Origin: Roseitranquillus sp963749675
GTDB lineage: Bacteria; Pseudomonadota; Alphaproteobacteria; Rhodobacterales; Rhodobacteraceae
Direction: 5' to 3'
Assembly: GCA_963749675.1 (NCBI GenBank)
Contig: CAVVNT010000006.1
Coordinates: forward strand, 59,776-123,775
Length of the DNA: 64,000 bases
The notes beneath the pieces were generated by a model, which searched no databases, was not told the origin of the DNA, and worked only from the letters and a program-made list of their open reading frames with translations. Shown here in pieces: positions 41,680 to 50,528 of the stretch; within the stretch, counting starts at the first letter, position 1, and each line of letters begins with the position of its first letter. The translations under genes were made by a program, and so were the position numbers.

Positions 41680-42897
41680 ATGCGCCTGATGATCTCCTTC
41701 GCGGCCCTGTTCCTGTCGGTCGTGCTGCTGCAACTCGGCTCGGGCGGGATCGCGCCGCTCGATGCGATCTCGGGCCTGGCGCTGGGGTTCAGCGCCGCGG
41801 AGGTCGGCCTGCTCGGCTCGGCGCATTTCTTCGGGTTCTTCATCGGGTGCTGGTGGGCGCCGCGGGTGATGGGTCAGGTCGGCCATTCCCGCGCCTTCGC
41901 CGCCTTCACCGCGGCCGGCACGATCGGAATCCTCGCGCACATGATCGTCGTCGATCCGTACGCATGGGCCATCATGCGCGTCGCGAGCGGCTTCTGCATC
42001 GCGGGCTGCTACACGATCGTCGAGTTGTGGCTTCAGGCGAAGGTCACCAACGAGACGCGCGGCCGCGCCATGGGCACCTACCGGGTGGTCGACATCGGCG
42101 CCTCGCTCATGGCGCAGCTGATGATCGGCGTGCTCGAGCCGGGAAGCTATGTCAGCTACAACCTGCTGGCGTTGATCTGTTGCGCCGCCCTGCTGCCGCT
42201 GGTGCTGACCAAGATCCCGCAGCCGACGATGCCCGAGGCTCCGCGCCTGCGGCCGGCGCTGGCCTGGCGCCGCTCGCCGCTGGCCGCCGCGGGGGTCGTC
42301 GTCGCCGGCGTCACCACGGCCGCGTTCCGGATGGTCGGGCCGATCTACGGCGTCGAGGTCGGGCTGAGCGCCGACCAGATCGCGCTTTTCCTCGCGGCCT
42401 TCGTCGCCGGCGGCGCGGTGGCGCAGTACCCGGCCGGGTGGCTCGCCGACAAGTACGACCGCCGCTGGGTGCTGATCTGGATGTCGGTGGCCGGGGTCGC
42501 GGCCTGCGGCGCGACGGTCGCGCTCTCCGGCAGCGGCAGCGCCGCGGTGATGCTGGGCGCCGGCATCTTCGGGTTCGTGACGTTTCCGATCTACTCCGTC
42601 TCGGCCGCGCACGCCCACGACTACGCCGAGGCGCATGAACGGGTGGAGCTCTCGGCGGCGCTGATGTTCCTCTACGCGGTCGGCGCGATCGCGTCGCCCT
42701 ACGTCGTGTCCGCCCTGATCGCCGGCTACGGGCCCTCGGCGATGTTCGCGTTCGTGGCGGTCGCGCATGTCGTGCTGGTGGTCTTCGGCGTCATCCGGAT
42801 GCGGGCGCGCCCGGCCGAGACGCGGACGCGCTACGTCTACGCGCCGCGCACCTCGTTCCTGATCGGCCGGCTGATCGGATCGCGGCGGGACCGCTAG
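41680..42897 (+). CDS. MFS transporter
   Basis: A 405-residue, 12-helix major facilitator. The hallmark loop-2 region is FIGCWWAPRVMGQVGHSRAF, and the mid-protein signature is GWLADKYDRRWVLIWMSVAG (a G-x-x-x-D-x-x-x-R-R-type motif between TM8 and TM9). It belongs to the group of small YcaD-like MFS proteins of alphaproteobacteria; the substrate is unknown. The ATG at 41680 precedes the first membrane helix directly. Confidence 0.88.
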   Translation: MRLMISFAALFLSVVLLQLGSGGIAPLDAISGLALGFSAAEVGLLGSAHFFGFFIGCWWAPRVMGQVGHSRAFAAFTAAGTIGILAHMIVVDPYAWAIMRVASGFCIAGCYTIVELWLQAKVTNETRGRAMGTYRVVDIGASLMAQLMIGVLEPGSYVSYNLLALICCAALLPLVLTKIPQPTMPEAPRLRPALAWRRSPLAAAGVVVAGVTTAAFRMVGPIYGVEVGLSADQIALFLAAFVAGGAVAQYPAGWLADKYDRRWVLIWMSVAGVAACGATVALSGSGSAAVMLGAGIFGFVTFPIYSVSAAHAHDYAEAHERVELSAALMFLYAVGAIASPYVVSALIAGYGPSAMFAFVAVAHVVLVVFGVIRMRARPAETRTRYVYAPRTSFLIGRLIGSRRDR

Positions 42898-42948
42898 CCC
42901 TCGGCCCACCGGCGCGTTAAGGACGCCGCCGAAGAGCGAGAGAGGCAC

Positions 42949-44713
42949 ATGGCGCGCATCCTGATCACCTCGGCCCTGCCCTACATCAACGGGATCAAGC
43001 ATCTGGGCAATCTCGTGGGCTCGCAGTTGCCGGCCGACCTTTATGCCCGCTACTGCCGTGCCCGCGGCAACGAGGTGCTGTTCCTCTGCGCCACCGACGA
43101 GCACGGCACCCCGGCCGAGCTTGCCGCCGCCAAGACCGGCGAGCCCGTCGCCGAGTACTGCGCGCGCCTGCACGGCGAGCAGCTGAAGCTGGCGGAGGGC
43201 TTCCGGCTGTCGTTCGACAAGTACGGCCGGTCGTCCTCGCCGCAGAACCACGCGCTGACGCAGCATTTCGCCGGCCGCCTCCACGATGCCGGGCTTATCG
43301 AGGAGCGGAGCGAGCGGCAGGTTTATTCCAAGGCCGACGGCCGCTTTCTGCCCGACCGCTACATCGAGGGAACCTGCCCGAATTGCGGCTACGAGCGGGC
43401 CCGCGGCGACCAGTGCGAGAACTGCACCAAGCAGCTCGACCCGACGGATCTGATCGACCCGCGCTCCGCCATCAGCGGCAGCACAGATCTGGAGGTGCGG
43501 GAGACGAAGCATCTCTACCTGCTGCAGTCGAAGATGCGCGACGAACTTCGACGTTGGATCGTCTCCAAAACACGGCCGACGTCCTTGACGGTCGAAGGTA
43601 CGCCGGTGGCGACCAATCCAGAAGACTATTGGCCAGTTTTGGCGACCTCGATCGCGCTGAAGTGGCTGAACGACGGCGACGGGCTGCAGGACCGCGGCAT
43701 CACCCGCGACCTTTTCTGGGGCGTCCCGGTCAGGCGCGGGACGGAGCCGTGGCCGGGGATGGAGGGCAAGGTCTTCTACGTCTGGTTCGACGCGCCGATC
43801 GAGTACATCGCCTGCGGCGCCGAATGGGCCGAGGAGACGGGCGGCGACTGGGAACGCTGGTGGCGCACCGAGACGCGGCGCCCACGACGTCCGCTACGTG
43901 CAGTTCATGGGCAAGGACAACGTGCCGTTCCACACGCTCAGCTTCCCGGTGACACTGATCGGGTCGGGCGAGGACTGGAAGCTCGTCGACTACATCAAGG
44001 CGTTCAACTACCTGAACTACGACGGCGGCCAGTTCTCGACCAGTCAGGGCCGCGGCGTGTTCATGGACGATGCGCTGGAGATCCTGCCCAGCGACTACTG
44101 GCGCTGGTGGCTGCTGCGGCACGCGCCGGAGTCGGGCGACAGCGAGTTCACGTGGGAGCACTTCCAGGCCTCGGTGAACAAGGACCTCGCCGACGTGCTG
44201 GGCAACTTCGTCAGCCGGGTGACGAAGTTCTGCCGTTCCCGCTTCGGCGAGGCGGTGCCCGAGGGTGGCGAGTGGGGCGAGGCGGAACGGGCGCTGATGG
44301 CCGATCTCGAGGACCGGGTGCGTCGCTACGAGCGCCACCTCGACGCGATCGAGGTGCGCAAGGCCGCAGCGGAGTTGCGCGGCATCTGGGTCGCCGGCAA
44401 CGAGTACCTGCAGGCGGCGGCGCCCTGGGCGGCGTTCAAGGAGGATCCGGCGCGCGCCGCGGTCTCGGTCCGACTGTCGCTGAACCTGATCCGGCTCTAC
44501 GCCATCCTGTCGCGGCCGTTCATACCCGACGCCGCCGCCGCGATGCTGGCGGCCGCGGGAACCGACGACGATGCATGGCCCGACGATGTGGGTACGGCCC
44601 TGACCGCATTGCCTCCGGGCCATGCGATCAGCGTCCCCGACGTGCTCTTCCGCAAGATCACCGACGAGGAGCGCGAGACCTGGCACGAACGGTTCGCAGG
44701 CGGCCGCGCCTGA
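42949..44713 (+). CDS. metG: Methionyl-tRNA synthetase, one frame break
   Basis: A class I aminoacyl-tRNA synthetase that charges tRNA-Met. The N-terminal half has ALPYINGIKHLGNLVGSQLP (HIGH-type motif), the zinc knuckle CPNCGYERARGDQCENC and FYVWFDAPIEYIACGAEW. The frame changes at about 43885: VHGQG in the first frame corresponds to VQFMGKDNVPFHTLSFP in the second. The second frame carries the KMSKS-like FSTSQGRGVFMD and the anticodon-binding domain, to the stop at 44713. The gene is essential, so the break is almost certainly a sequence error. The longer first-frame extension to 44793 is not real. Confidence 0.93.
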
Positions 44714-44797
44714 TGCGAAAGAACGCCCTTTCGGGCGATGCCTCCGGCGGGGATACTCGAAGAGCAAAGAAGGCGCGCGCGACGGGAGGATGAAGGC

Positions 44798-45595
44798 ATG
44801 GCGGAGAGCGGGCGGATCCGCGTCGGCATCGGCGGCTGGAGCTTCGATCCGTGGCGGGAAGCGTTCTATCCCGCCGACGTTCCGAAGGCGCGGGAGCTGG
44901 ACTATGCCAGCCGGCAGCTGACGACGATCGAGATCAACGGCACCTTCTATCGCACGCAGAAGCCCGAAACCTTCGCCAAGTGGCGGGACGCCACGCCCGA
45001 CGGTTTCGTCTTCGCGCTGAAGGCCACGCGCTATTCGACCAACCGAAAGGTCCTGGCGGAGGCGGGCGAGAGCGTCGAGCGGTTCGTCGGCAGTGGGATC
45101 GCGCAGCTGGGCGACCGGCTGGGGCCGATCAACTGGCAGCTGGCACCGACCAAGAAGTACGACCCCGAGGACTTCGCCGCGTTTCTCGACCTGCTGCCCG
45201 AGGAGGTCGACGGGGTGCCGCTCCGCCACGCCGTCGAGGCGCGGCACGAGAGCTTTGCGGTGCCCGCGGTCGTCGATGCCGCCCGAGCCCGCGGGATCGC
45301 CATGATCGTCGACGGCGATTCGAAGTACGCGCAGATCGCGGACCCGACGGCGGACTTCGTGTATGCGCGGATCATGGGGACGCGAGACGACGAGGTGGCG
45401 GGCTATCCCGCCCCCGAGCTCGACGCCTGGACCATGCGGGCGCGGACGTGGGCCGAGGGCGGCACGCCCGACGACCTTCCCCTCCTCCGGGCCGCACCGG
45501 AGCGGCGGCCGCGGGACGTGTACCTCTACGTGATCTCGGGCGCCAAGGCGCGGAACCCGGCAGCCGCGCGGGCGATCATCGAGCGGCTCGGCTAG
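44798..45595 (+). CDS. DUF72 family protein
   Basis: A 265-residue TIM-barrel protein of the DUF72 (YecE-like) family. It starts RIRVGIGGWSFDPWREAFYP, then TIEINGTFYRTQKPETFAKW, VFALKATRYSTN and VEARHESF. Activity is unknown; a nucleic-acid-related or nuclease role has been suggested for some members. The ATG at 44798 has GGGAGGATGAAGG just upstream. It ends 2 bp before the tRNA gene on the other strand. Confidence 0.9.
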   Translation: MAESGRIRVGIGGWSFDPWREAFYPADVPKARELDYASRQLTTIEINGTFYRTQKPETFAKWRDATPDGFVFALKATRYSTNRKVLAEAGESVERFVGSGIAQLGDRLGPINWQLAPTKKYDPEDFAAFLDLLPEEVDGVPLRHAVEARHESFAVPAVVDAARARGIAMIVDGDSKYAQIADPTADFVYARIMGTRDDEVAGYPAPELDAWTMRARTWAEGGTPDDLPLLRAAPERRPRDVYLYVISGAKARNPAAARAIIERLG

Positions 45596-45596
45596 C

Positions 45597-45682
45597 TGGT
45601 GCGGGCGGCGGGGATCGAACCCGCACGAGCATTGCTCAAGCGATTTTAAGTCGCTTGCGTCTACCTGTTCCGCCACGCCCGC
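45597..45682 (-). tRNA. tRNA-Leu (anticodon UAA)
   Basis: The 86-nt minus-strand gene has acceptor GCGGGCG pairing with CGCCCGC, D-arm GTGGCGGAACAGGTAGACGC, and anticodon loop CTTAAAA giving UAA. It has the long variable arm of class II tRNAs, a T-loop GTTCGATCC and an encoded CCA (45597-45599). Confidence 0.96.
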
Positions 45683-45734
45683 CCGGCGCACCGGGCGGAC
45701 CATACAGGCCCGCACCCCGGGGGCAAGGCGAGGC

Positions 45735-46274
45735 TCAGAGCTCCTCGCCCGGCGGCTCCTGCAGCAGCGCGCGCTCGGCGAGCCAAGGGTTGCGGTCGAC
45801 GGCATCGCGCAGAACACCCTGCGCCGCCTTGGTCCGGCCGAGGCCCATCAACGACAGCGCGAGGCCCGCGCGTGCCGGCACGTGCTCGGGGTTCATCTCC
45901 AGCACATGCTCCAGATCGACGAGCGCCGCGCCGAAATCATGCGCCAGGAACGCCGAGAAGGCGCGCTGGTTGTACGCCTCCGGGTAGTCCGGGCAGTACT
46001 CGACGAGCTCGTCCAGGACCGCGCGCGACCCCGCGAAGTCGAAGCCGTCGCGCAGCGCCATGCCGCGATCGAGCAAGTCCTGCGCCCTGGCGTCGGGCGC
46101 GTCGGTCCAAAGGCGCCAGAGCTGGTCCTGGATCTCCCTCGCCACCGCCTCGCTCGGCGCCGAGCGGAGATCGGCGGCAAGGACACCTTGCGCCTGCGAG
46201 ATGTCCGCAGGTTCCGGGCACTCCGCGGCGGCCGATGCCGCGACAAGCGTGAAGAGGGCTGCAGCGCGTATCAT
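45735..46274 (-). CDS. Exported TPR-repeat protein
   Basis: A 179-residue protein with a signal peptide (MIRAAALFTLVAASAAA) and helical repeats. One clear tetratricopeptide repeat is YPEAYNQRAFSAFLAHDFGA then ALVDLEHVLEMNPEHVPARA. It is probably a periplasmic protein-interaction scaffold. The ATG at 46274 places the signal peptide at the N-terminus; an in-frame ATG at 46301 would add nine residues. Confidence 0.8.
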   Translation of the reverse strand: MIRAAALFTLVAASAAAECPEPADISQAQGVLAADLRSAPSEAVAREIQDQLWRLWTDAPDARAQDLLDRGMALRDGFDFAGSRAVLDELVEYCPDYPEAYNQRAFSAFLAHDFGAALVDLEHVLEMNPEHVPARAGLALSLMGLGRTKAAQGVLRDAVDRNPWLAERALLQEPPGEEL

Positions 46275-46368
46275 CCACCGATGGTGAGGGACGGCAGGCA
46301 TTTTTCAAGCCTGCCGTGCGGTCGCATGCGCCTTGACCCGCTCCCGACCGGGCCTCAGCTTGACGCCC

Positions 46369-47106
46369 ATGTTCCCCATCCGCGACCACAACCCATCGAC
46401 GACGACGCCGTTCGTCACCTACGCCCTGATCCTGGCGAACGTCGCGGTCTTCGTGTCGTACTGGCCGCTGTTCTCGAACCCCGCTGGGCTCGACGCGTTC
46501 TTCCGCACCTGGTCGCTGGTGCCGGCGGACGCTCGGCCCATGAGCTTCGTCACGTCGATGTTCCTGCATGGCGGACTGATGCATCTGGCCGGCAACATGC
46601 TGTTTCTCTGGATCTTCGGCGACAACCTCGAGGAGGAGATGGGGCATCTGGGCTACCTTCTGTTCTATCTCGCGGGCGGGGTGGGCGCAGGAATTGCACA
46701 GGTCGCGTCCGAGCCGATGTCGCAGGTGCCGATGGTCGGCGCGTCGGGCGCGATCGCGGCGGTGATGGGGGGCTACCTGCTGATGTATCCCCGGGCGCGG
46801 GTTGACGTGCTGGTGATCCTGATCGTGATCTTCCGGATCATTCCGCTGCCGGCCTGGTTGATGCTGGGCCTGTGGTTCGCGCTTCAGATCGTGTCGGGGG
46901 CCGCGGCACCGCCCGGAGTCGGAGGGGTCGCGCACTGGGCGCATGCCGGCGGGTTCGTGCTGGGCGCAATCCTGACGCTGCCTGTATGGGTGCGCCGCGG
47001 CGGCCCAGCGTTCTGGCGGCGGACCCACGGCCATCCTCCACATCCGCAAGCGCGCTACCGAAATGCCCGCACCTCGATCCCGGCGGCGGGGCGAAGGAGA
47101 CGCTGA
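46369..47106 (+). CDS. Rhomboid family intramembrane serine protease
   Basis: A 245-residue membrane protease that cleaves transmembrane substrates. The catalytic serine is in MVGASGAIAAVMGGYLLMYP, the histidine in VAHWAHAGGFVLGAI, and the TM2 motif is MFLHGGLMHLAGNMLFLWIF, with about six helices. The ATG at 46369 is chosen because MFPIRDHNP is the usual start. It overlaps the next gene by one base (TGATG). Confidence 0.92.
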   Translation: MFPIRDHNPSTTTPFVTYALILANVAVFVSYWPLFSNPAGLDAFFRTWSLVPADARPMSFVTSMFLHGGLMHLAGNMLFLWIFGDNLEEEMGHLGYLLFYLAGGVGAGIAQVASEPMSQVPMVGASGAIAAVMGGYLLMYPRARVDVLVILIVIFRIIPLPAWLMLGLWFALQIVSGAAAPPGVGGVAHWAHAGGFVLGAILTLPVWVRRGGPAFWRRTHGHPPHPQARYRNARTSIPAAGRRRR

Positions 47107-47468
47107 TGCGCGCGAGCTGCCATTGCGGGGCGGTCGAACTGGAGGTCGAGCCGTCGCAGACGCCCGCCGAGGCGCGCCGCTGCAACTGCTCGTTCTGCCG
47201 CCGGCGCGGGGCCGCCACGGTGCCCGTGCCGGCCGATCGACTTCGGGTCGTGCGCGGCGCCGAGGCGCTGACCCTCTACCGATGGAACACGATGACGGCC
47301 GAACACTGGTTCTGTTCGGTCTGCGGGATCTACACGCACCACCGACGGCGGTCGAACCCGAGCGAGTTCGGCGTCAACCTCGGCACATTCGAGGGCGTCG
47401 ATCCCTCAGGGCACGAACCGATCCCGTGGTCGGACGGCGTGAACCACGAATCCGACCGGACCGCCTAG
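47106..47468 (+). CDS. GFA (glutathione-dependent formaldehyde-activating-like) protein
   Basis: A 120-residue zinc-binding protein: RASCHCGAVELEVE, RCNCSFCRRRGA and WFCSVCGIYTHHRRRSNPSE. These supply the cysteines of the GFA/CENP-V fold. The family includes formaldehyde-glutathione adduct enzymes, but most members are uncharacterised. It is coupled to the rhomboid gene and convergent with suhB, whose stop is one base away. Confidence 0.9.
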   Translation: MRASCHCGAVELEVEPSQTPAEARRCNCSFCRRRGAATVPVPADRLRVVRGAEALTLYRWNTMTAEHWFCSVCGIYTHHRRRSNPSEFGVNLGTFEGVDPSGHEPIPWSDGVNHESDRTA

Positions 47469-48257
47469 TCAATCCCCGCGCGCGAGTGCCGCGAAGGCGT
47501 CGAAGATCCCCGCACCGGCCGCGATGACCTCTCCGTGCTCGAGGATCGACCGCCCCTCGCGGAAGGGCGAGACGAGGCCGCCCGCCTCCTGCACCAGGAC
47601 GAGGCCGGCGGCGAGGTCCCACGCGTTCGTGCTTCTCTGCCAGTGACCGTCGAATCGGCCCGCCGCGACATAGGCGAGGTCGAGCGCCGTGGCACCCCAT
47701 TGCCGGACGCCCGAAGTCGCGGGGACAACGCGCGCCAGTTCCTGCAGCGAGCCGGGCAGGCCTGCGCGCCCGCTCGACGGGATGCTGGTGGAAAACACCG
47801 CCTCGATCAGCCGGGTGCGGCCCGAGACGCGCAGGCGGCTCTGGTTGAGCCAGGCGCCCTGCCCCTTCTCGGCGATGAACATCTCGTCCTTGGCGGCGTC
47901 CAGGACCACGCCCGCCACCGCCTCGCCCTTGTGCTCAAGCGCGATCGACGTGCACCAGTGCGGCATGCCGTGGAGGAAGTTGGTCGTGCCGTCCAGCGGG
48001 TCGACGATCCAGCGGCGCGTCGGGTCCTTGCCCTCCACCGGCTCGCTCTCCTCTCCCAGCCAGCCGTAGTTCGGCCGCGCCTCGGTCAGCATGTCGCGGA
48101 TGATCTTCTCGGCGGCGATGTCGGCGCGGCTGACGAAGTCGCCTGCGCCCTTGACCGAGACCTGCAGGTTCTCGACCTCGCGGAAGTCCTTGACGAGACT
48201 GCGTCCGGCGGCACGCGCGGCCTTGATCATGACGTTGAGGTTGGCGCTGAACTGCAT
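47469..48257 (-). CDS. suhB: Inositol monophosphatase family protein (SuhB type)
   Basis: A 262-residue Mg-dependent phosphatase with the metal sites WLGEESEP, IVDPLDGTTNFLHGMPHWC and AWDLAAGLVLVQEAGG. The substrate may be inositol 1-phosphate. In bacteria SuhB also acts as a factor in rRNA antitermination. The start MQFSANLNVMIKAARAAGRS is family-typical. The 137 bp between the PIN gene's stop and this start include an AT-rich stretch (48340-48400) that may hold a promoter, but I could not identify one. Confidence 0.94.
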   Translation of the reverse strand: MQFSANLNVMIKAARAAGRSLVKDFREVENLQVSVKGAGDFVSRADIAAEKIIRDMLTEARPNYGWLGEESEPVEGKDPTRRWIVDPLDGTTNFLHGMPHWCTSIALEHKGEAVAGVVLDAAKDEMFIAEKGQGAWLNQSRLRVSGRTRLIEAVFSTSIPSSGRAGLPGSLQELARVVPATSGVRQWGATALDLAYVAAGRFDGHWQRSTNAWDLAAGLVLVQEAGGLVSPFREGRSILEHGEVIAAGAGIFDAFAALARGD

Positions 48258-48394
48258 GGGGGGCCTCGGGCTGGAACCGCGGCGCTATAGCGGGGCGGCG
48301 GCGGGATGGGAAGGCGTCTGCGCCAGGCGCGTCGGGCATCCACGTTGGACAATCGACATAACAAATCGATTTAATTGGTAAAGAAGTTGTTTCT

Positions 48395-48961
48395 TTAGCC
48401 GGATGGAAAGGATCTGGCGGCGCCACCCAGGAGCTTGCCGAGACGGGGAAGGCCGGCGCGCTTGAGCAGCGGTCGGAGCGGCTGCGGCTGGCCCGAGAGG
48501 CGTTCCGCCTCGGCCCTGACGTTCTCGACCACCTTCGCCACCTGTGCGGGATGGACCTCTTGCAGCGAGAGAAGCCACGGGTCGGGATGCTGGGCCGAGA
48601 TGCCGTGCGGAGCCATCGCCCGACGCGGAAAGTCCCGCAGGTTCGCCGTCACGAGCACATCGGCCGCGCCGACGATGGCGGCCGCGAGGACGTGCCTGTC
48701 CGCGGGGTCGGGAAGCCTGAGCGACGCCTCGATCTCCGGCGGGGCGTCAACGGGCGCGTCCGGCCACGCCGCCCCAAGCGCGGCGATCTCGGCACGCGCG
48801 ATCTCTTCGTGGCCGGGGCCGAGGCGAGCGGCGGCGCGCGCCCATTCCTCGAGGATGCGGGGCGACCAGAGCGGACGGGCGAGGCCGGCCCCGCAGACGC
48901 CGATCAGGATCTGGCGCAAGACAGTGGGATAGAGGACGCAGGCGTCGAAGAGGACCCTCAT
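48395..48961 (-). CDS. PIN domain protein (RSP_2648-like)
   Basis: A 188-residue PIN-fold protein: MRVLFDACVLYPTVLRQILI contains the first acidic residue (FDACVLYP), and later acidic sites are LPDPADRHVLAAAIVGAADV and VTANLRDFP. These match the D-E/D-D pattern of PIN RNases. It is longer than VapC toxins and has no antitoxin gene beside it. Its ATG overlaps the stop of the rRNA methyltransferase gene by four bases. Confidence 0.85.
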   Translation of the reverse strand: MRVLFDACVLYPTVLRQILIGVCGAGLARPLWSPRILEEWARAAARLGPGHEEIARAEIAALGAAWPDAPVDAPPEIEASLRLPDPADRHVLAAAIVGAADVLVTANLRDFPRRAMAPHGISAQHPDPWLLSLQEVHPAQVAKVVENVRAEAERLSGQPQPLRPLLKRAGLPRLGKLLGGAARSFPSG

Positions 48962-50148
48962 TCGAGCCGCAGGAAGAGCGCCTTGAGATAGCCGCTCTCC
49001 GCCAGCGCGGGATGGGTCGGATGGTCGGGCCCGGCGAAGCCGACATGGAGGATCTGCGCCCGCCGACCCGCGCGCCCAACGCCGCGCAGCGAGGCGTCGC
49101 GAAATCGCGCGAGATCGGCCGCGTGGCTGCAGGAGCAGAGGACCAGGAAGCCGTCCGGCGCCACGAGACGGGCGGCAAGGCGCGCGACCTTCTCGTAGGC
49201 GCGAAGGCCGGCCTCGAGCGCGGGCTTCGACGGCGCGAAGGCGGGCGGGTCGCAGACGACGGTGCCGAACGTGGCGCCATCGAGCGCCGGCCATGACCTC
49301 GAAGGCGTCGCCCCGCCGCGTCTCGAACCGATCGGCAACGCCGCTGGCCCGCGCGCCGCCCTCGCGCCAGGTCGAGGGCGGGTGCGGAGCCATCGACGGC
49401 AAGCGCGTCGGTAGCCCCGGCGGCCAGCGCCGCAAGGGCGAAGCCGCCCACATGGGAGAAGACGTCGAGGACCGAACCGCCGCGCGCCAGGCGGGCGGCG
49501 AAGGCATGGTTGGGCCGCTGGTCGAAGAAGAGGCCGGTCTTCTGCCCGCCGAGCACGTCGGCGAAGTAGATGGCGCCGTTCATCGGAACCTCGACCGGAT
49601 CCGTCGATCGCGCCCTGCAAGACGGTGGTCGCGTCGTCGAGCCCCTCGGCCGCCCGGGCGCGCCCGCCGGCGTTCTTGACGATGGTCGTGACGCCTGTGG
49701 TGTCGGCCAGCGCCGCGGCAAGGTCTTCGAGCAGCACCTCGGCCCACGCCGCGTTCGGCTGGATCGAGGCCACGTCGCCGAAGCGGTCGATCACGACGCC
49801 CGGCAGCCCGTCGGCCTCGGCATGGACCAGCCGGTAGAACGGGGCGTCGATGCAGCGCCTCTCGCAGCGCCAGGGCGCGGCGCAGTCGGGCAGCGAGCCA
49901 TGCCCGATCGATCTCCGCCTCGGCGTCCCGGTCGAGCAGCCTCGCGGCGATCCGGCTGTTGGGATTGAGTGCGGCGAGGCCGATCGGCCGACGCTCAGCA
50001 TCCTCGAGGCGCACCAGCGTGCCGGGCGCGAGACCTCGGGTCCGGCGGTCCAGCACCAGCTGGTTGTCGTAAATCCAGGGAAATCCCCTCGCAGCGCCCG
50101 CGTGTCGGTCTTGGGGCGCAGCCGGGCTGTGGGGCGGGGGGCGGTCAT
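48958..50148 (-). CDS. RlmI-like 23S rRNA methyltransferase, at least five frame breaks
   Basis: A class I SAM-dependent rRNA methyltransferase with an N-terminal PUA-like domain, readable in pieces. MTAPRPTARLRPKTDTRALR, then (break near 50079) VLDRRTRGLAPGTLVRLEDA, then (near 49860) FYRLVHAEADGLPGVVIDRF. Next is (near 49600) MNGAIYFADVLGGQKTGLFF and VLDVFSHVGGFALAALAAGA, then (near 49365) GVADRFETRRGDAFEVMA, then (near 49290) GTVVCDPPAFAPSKPALEAG to the stop. The order is perfect for the family, so the gene is probably intact in the organism and the breaks are consensus indels. True decay cannot be excluded. Confidence 0.8.
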   Translation of the reverse strand: MTAPRPTARLRPKTDTRALRGDFPGFTTTSWCWTAGPEVSRPARWCASRMLSVGRSASPHSIPTAGSPRGCSTGTPRRRSIGHGSLPDCAAPWRCERRCIDAPFYRLVHAEADGLPGVVIDRFGDVASIQPNAAWAEVLLEDLAAALADTTGVTTIVKNAGGRARAAEGLDDATTVLQGAIDGSGRGSDERRHLLRRRARRAEDRPLLRPAAQPCLRRPPGARRFGPRRLLPCGRLRPCGAGRRGYRRACRRWLRTRPRPGARAARGPAALPIGSRRGGATPSRSWPALDGATFGTVVCDPPAFAPSKPALEAGLRAYEKVARLAARLVAPDGFLVLCSCSHAADLARFRDASLRGVGRAGRRAQILHVGFAGPDHPTHPALAESGYLKALFLRLE

Positions 50149-50185
50149 GCGCCCCCCGTAGCCCGTTTCCGTCGCGGCTTGAAGC

Positions 50186-50317
50186 TCAGACGGTCTGCGC
50201 AGCGGTGCCTTGGGCGCGCGGCGTGCGGCCGAAGAGGCTGCGGATCATGCCGGTCAAAACCTCGGCACGCATGCGGCGCGCTTCGTTTTCGATCCTGACG
50301 AGTTCTTTCGCGGTCAT
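50186..50317 (-). CDS. RSP_7527-like small protein, 43 aa
   Basis: MTAKELVRIENEARRMRAEV then LTGMIRSLFGRTPRAQG is a short amphipathic helix protein of a family conserved in Rhodobacterales. Function unknown. AAGGCCACTCC lies just upstream of the ATG. The gap 50318-50528 up to edd is 211 bp and shows no gene; it should carry the divergent promoters. Confidence 0.65.
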   Translation of the reverse strand: MTAKELVRIENEARRMRAEVLTGMIRSLFGRTPRAQGTAAQTV

Positions 50318-50528
50318 TGGAGTGGCCTTTCGTTCTAAAGGTGCGTGTTCCTGATGCAGAGTGCGGAAACTTTCCGCGTCGCAGGACCGAGGTAGTCGCC
50401 GCGGTGCAGCGACACCACCGACGCTTTCACAGTCCTGCCATGCACCGCGTGCAGGGTCGGCAACGCGTTGTTGACGAATTGACGGCGTGCTACGCCTGCG
50501 AGCGAGCAACGCAAGAAAGGGACCCCCC

